From contig NZ_JAQGKQ010000087.1 of NCBI RefSeq assembly GCF_028290025.1, forward strand, positions 1 to 60,247: a stretch of DNA of 60,247 nucleotides, given 5' to 3'. The notes below the pieces were generated by a model that made no database searches, was not told the origin of the DNA, and was given only the letters and a program-made list of their open reading frames with translations. This document shows, one piece after another, positions 59,217-60,247 of the stretch. The first letter of the stretch is position 1; every line of letters begins with the position of its first letter. The translations under genes and the position numbers were made by a program. Source of the stretch: Cypionkella sp. (lineage in GTDB: Bacteria; Pseudomonadota; Alphaproteobacteria; Rhodobacterales; Rhodobacteraceae).

Positions 59217-60247
59217 TTAAAGCGCAGATGGGATCGTCCAGACATCTTTCATATAGCTGCGGATCGTCCGATCCGAACTGAAAAACCCTGAGCGCGCAGT
59301 GTTCAACGCCGCCATTTTAATCCAAGCCTGACGATCCGCATAGGCGGCATCCACCAGACCCTGCGCGACGTCATACGAATCGAAATCCGCCGCGACGAGG
59401 AAGTAGTCATGGTGCCAAACCCGATGCACCAGCCCATGATAACGGTCTTTTTGATCGGCGCTGAACTGACCCTCGGCAATCGCTTGCAGCACCTGCTGCA
59501 ACGCCGGACTTGCATCAATCGCCTTGCGGGACTGTTCCTCATCTTCGCGCCGCTTCATCGCCTCATCGGTGGTCAGGCCGAACAAGAAGAAGTTATCCGC
59601 GCCCACCTCTTGCAATATCTCAACATTCGCGCCGTCGAGCGTGCCAATCGTCGGCGCGCCGTTCATCATAAATTTCATGTTTCCAGTGCCGGACGCCTCT
59701 TTACCCGCCGTAGAAATCTGCTCGGAAAGATCGGCCGCCGGAACCAAACGCTCGGCCATGCTGACGTTGTAATTGGCGGGATAGATCACTTTCAGCAAAT
59801 CACCAACTTCTGTGTCCGCATTAATAACCTGCGCCACATCGTTGATAAGGTGGATAATTTCCTTAGCCACCGCATAACCCGGAGCCGACTTGCCACCAAA
59901 GATCTTCACCCGAGGCACCCATGCCGCGGTCGGATTGGCCTTGATCCGCTGATAATGCGCGATGGTTTGCAGAATGTTAAGCAGCTGGCGTTTGTATTCG
60001 TGAATACGCTTAACCTGCACGTCAAACAGCGCATCCGGCGAGACTTTCACGCCACATTCCTGCGCAATCCAACCCTCAAGCGCTACCTTATTGGCGCGCT
60101 TTGCCGCGTCAAAGGCAGTGCGGAACCCGGAGTCTTCAACCAACGGCTCCAGCCCTTTCAGCCGATCAAGATCATCCTCCCAACCAGCGCCAATCGAGTC
60201 CGTGATAAGCGTTGAGAGCGGGCGGTTGCACATTTTCAGCCAACGAC
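59217..60247 (-). CDS. glgP: Glycogen phosphorylase (partial, N-terminus beyond right edge)
   Basis: C-terminal 342 residues of the PLP-dependent enzyme releasing glucose 1-phosphate. The PLP lysine is in EASGTGNMKFMMNGA, preceded by VKRIHEYKRQLLNILQTIAH and VIYPANYNVSMAERLVPAAD. The end reads RSYMKDVWTIPSAL. The frame continues to the edge as RWLKMCNRPLSTLI. It is the first gene of the leftward glg operon within the window. Confidence 0.95.
   Translation of the reverse strand, partial: RWLKMCNRPLSTLITDSIGAGWEDDLDRLKGLEPLVEDSGFRTAFDAAKRANKVALEGWIAQECGVKVSPDALFDVQVKRIHEYKRQLLNILQTIAHYQRIKANPTAAWVPRVKIFGGKSAPGYAVAKEIIHLINDVAQVINADTEVGDLLKVIYPANYNVSMAERLVPAADLSEQISTAGKEASGTGNMKFMMNGAPTIGTLDGANVEILQEVGADNFFLFGLTTDEAMKRREDEEQSRKAIDASPALQQVLQAIAEGQFSADQKDRYHGLVHRVWHHDYFLVAADFDSYDVAQGLVDAAYADRQAWIKMAALNTARSGFFSSDRTIRSYMKDVWTIPSAL

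Overview
The window is a chromosomal stretch of an alphaproteobacterium, most likely of the Rhodobacterales (Roseobacter/Paracoccaceae lineage). Evidence read directly from it: a CckA-type cell-cycle kinase with a CtrA-like box upstream, the YceD-L32-PlsX-FabH-IHFalpha-MerR string, a double-length dCTP deaminase, a non-pyrrolysine MttB homolog with a RACE-type corrinoid activator, and many ATGA/GTGA gene overlaps. Moderately high GC and dense packing fit. No insertion sequence, prophage, CRISPR array or rRNA operon was seen. All assignments come from reading translations and motifs; no database search was run.

Layout. 1-6.5 kb: cckA (cut by the left edge), rsmB, exoD, guaB and a class I glutamine amidotransferase. 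6.6-13.7 kb: PhyH-type dioxygenase divergent from a LysR regulator; LacI regulator plus glucokinase; carboxylesterase coupled to an AlkA-like glycosylase, divergent from an MFS carrier and a GNAT. 13.7-20.7 kb: the coupled set cysS-cimA-squalene/phytoene-synthase-like protein, then ABC-F uup, olsB and bamE. 21.5-25.9 kb: yceD, rpmF, plsX, fabH, ihfA, a MerR regulator and tRNA-Pro(GGG). 26-31.6 kb: dcd, a cupin-RACE operon, and an ECF sigma/RskA-like anti-sigma/fasciclin module. 31.9-37.9 kb: tRNA-Gly(CCC), a lipoprotein, ridA, the zwf-pgl-pgi operon and an MgtC-type protein. 38.3-46 kb: a polar amino-acid ABC importer, an XRE-cupin regulator and a PotDBCA-like importer. 46-48.6 kb: yaeQ, an HNH nuclease, a lytic transglycosylase lipoprotein and a possible 37-residue lipoprotein. 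48.8-60.2 kb: an MttB homolog, then pgm-glgX-glgA-glgC-glgB-glgP, transcribed leftward, with glgP cut by the right edge.

How the genes fit together. Carbon handling dominates: glucokinase, pgm and the glg genes store and mobilise glucose, and zwf/pgl/pgi feed glucose 6-phosphate into the oxidative branch, with a LacI-type palindrome upstream of zwf. Envelope and lipid genes (plsX, fabH, olsB, bamE, exoD, the transglycosylase) form a second theme. The most unusual features are the CtrA box before cckA, the sigma/anti-sigma/fasciclin module resembling mycobacterial SigK-RskA-MPT70/83, the split corrinoid-methyltransferase parts, a prenyl-synthase-fold protein lacking its aspartate motifs that is coupled to cimA, and several palindromes or leader hairpins before regulators and transporters.
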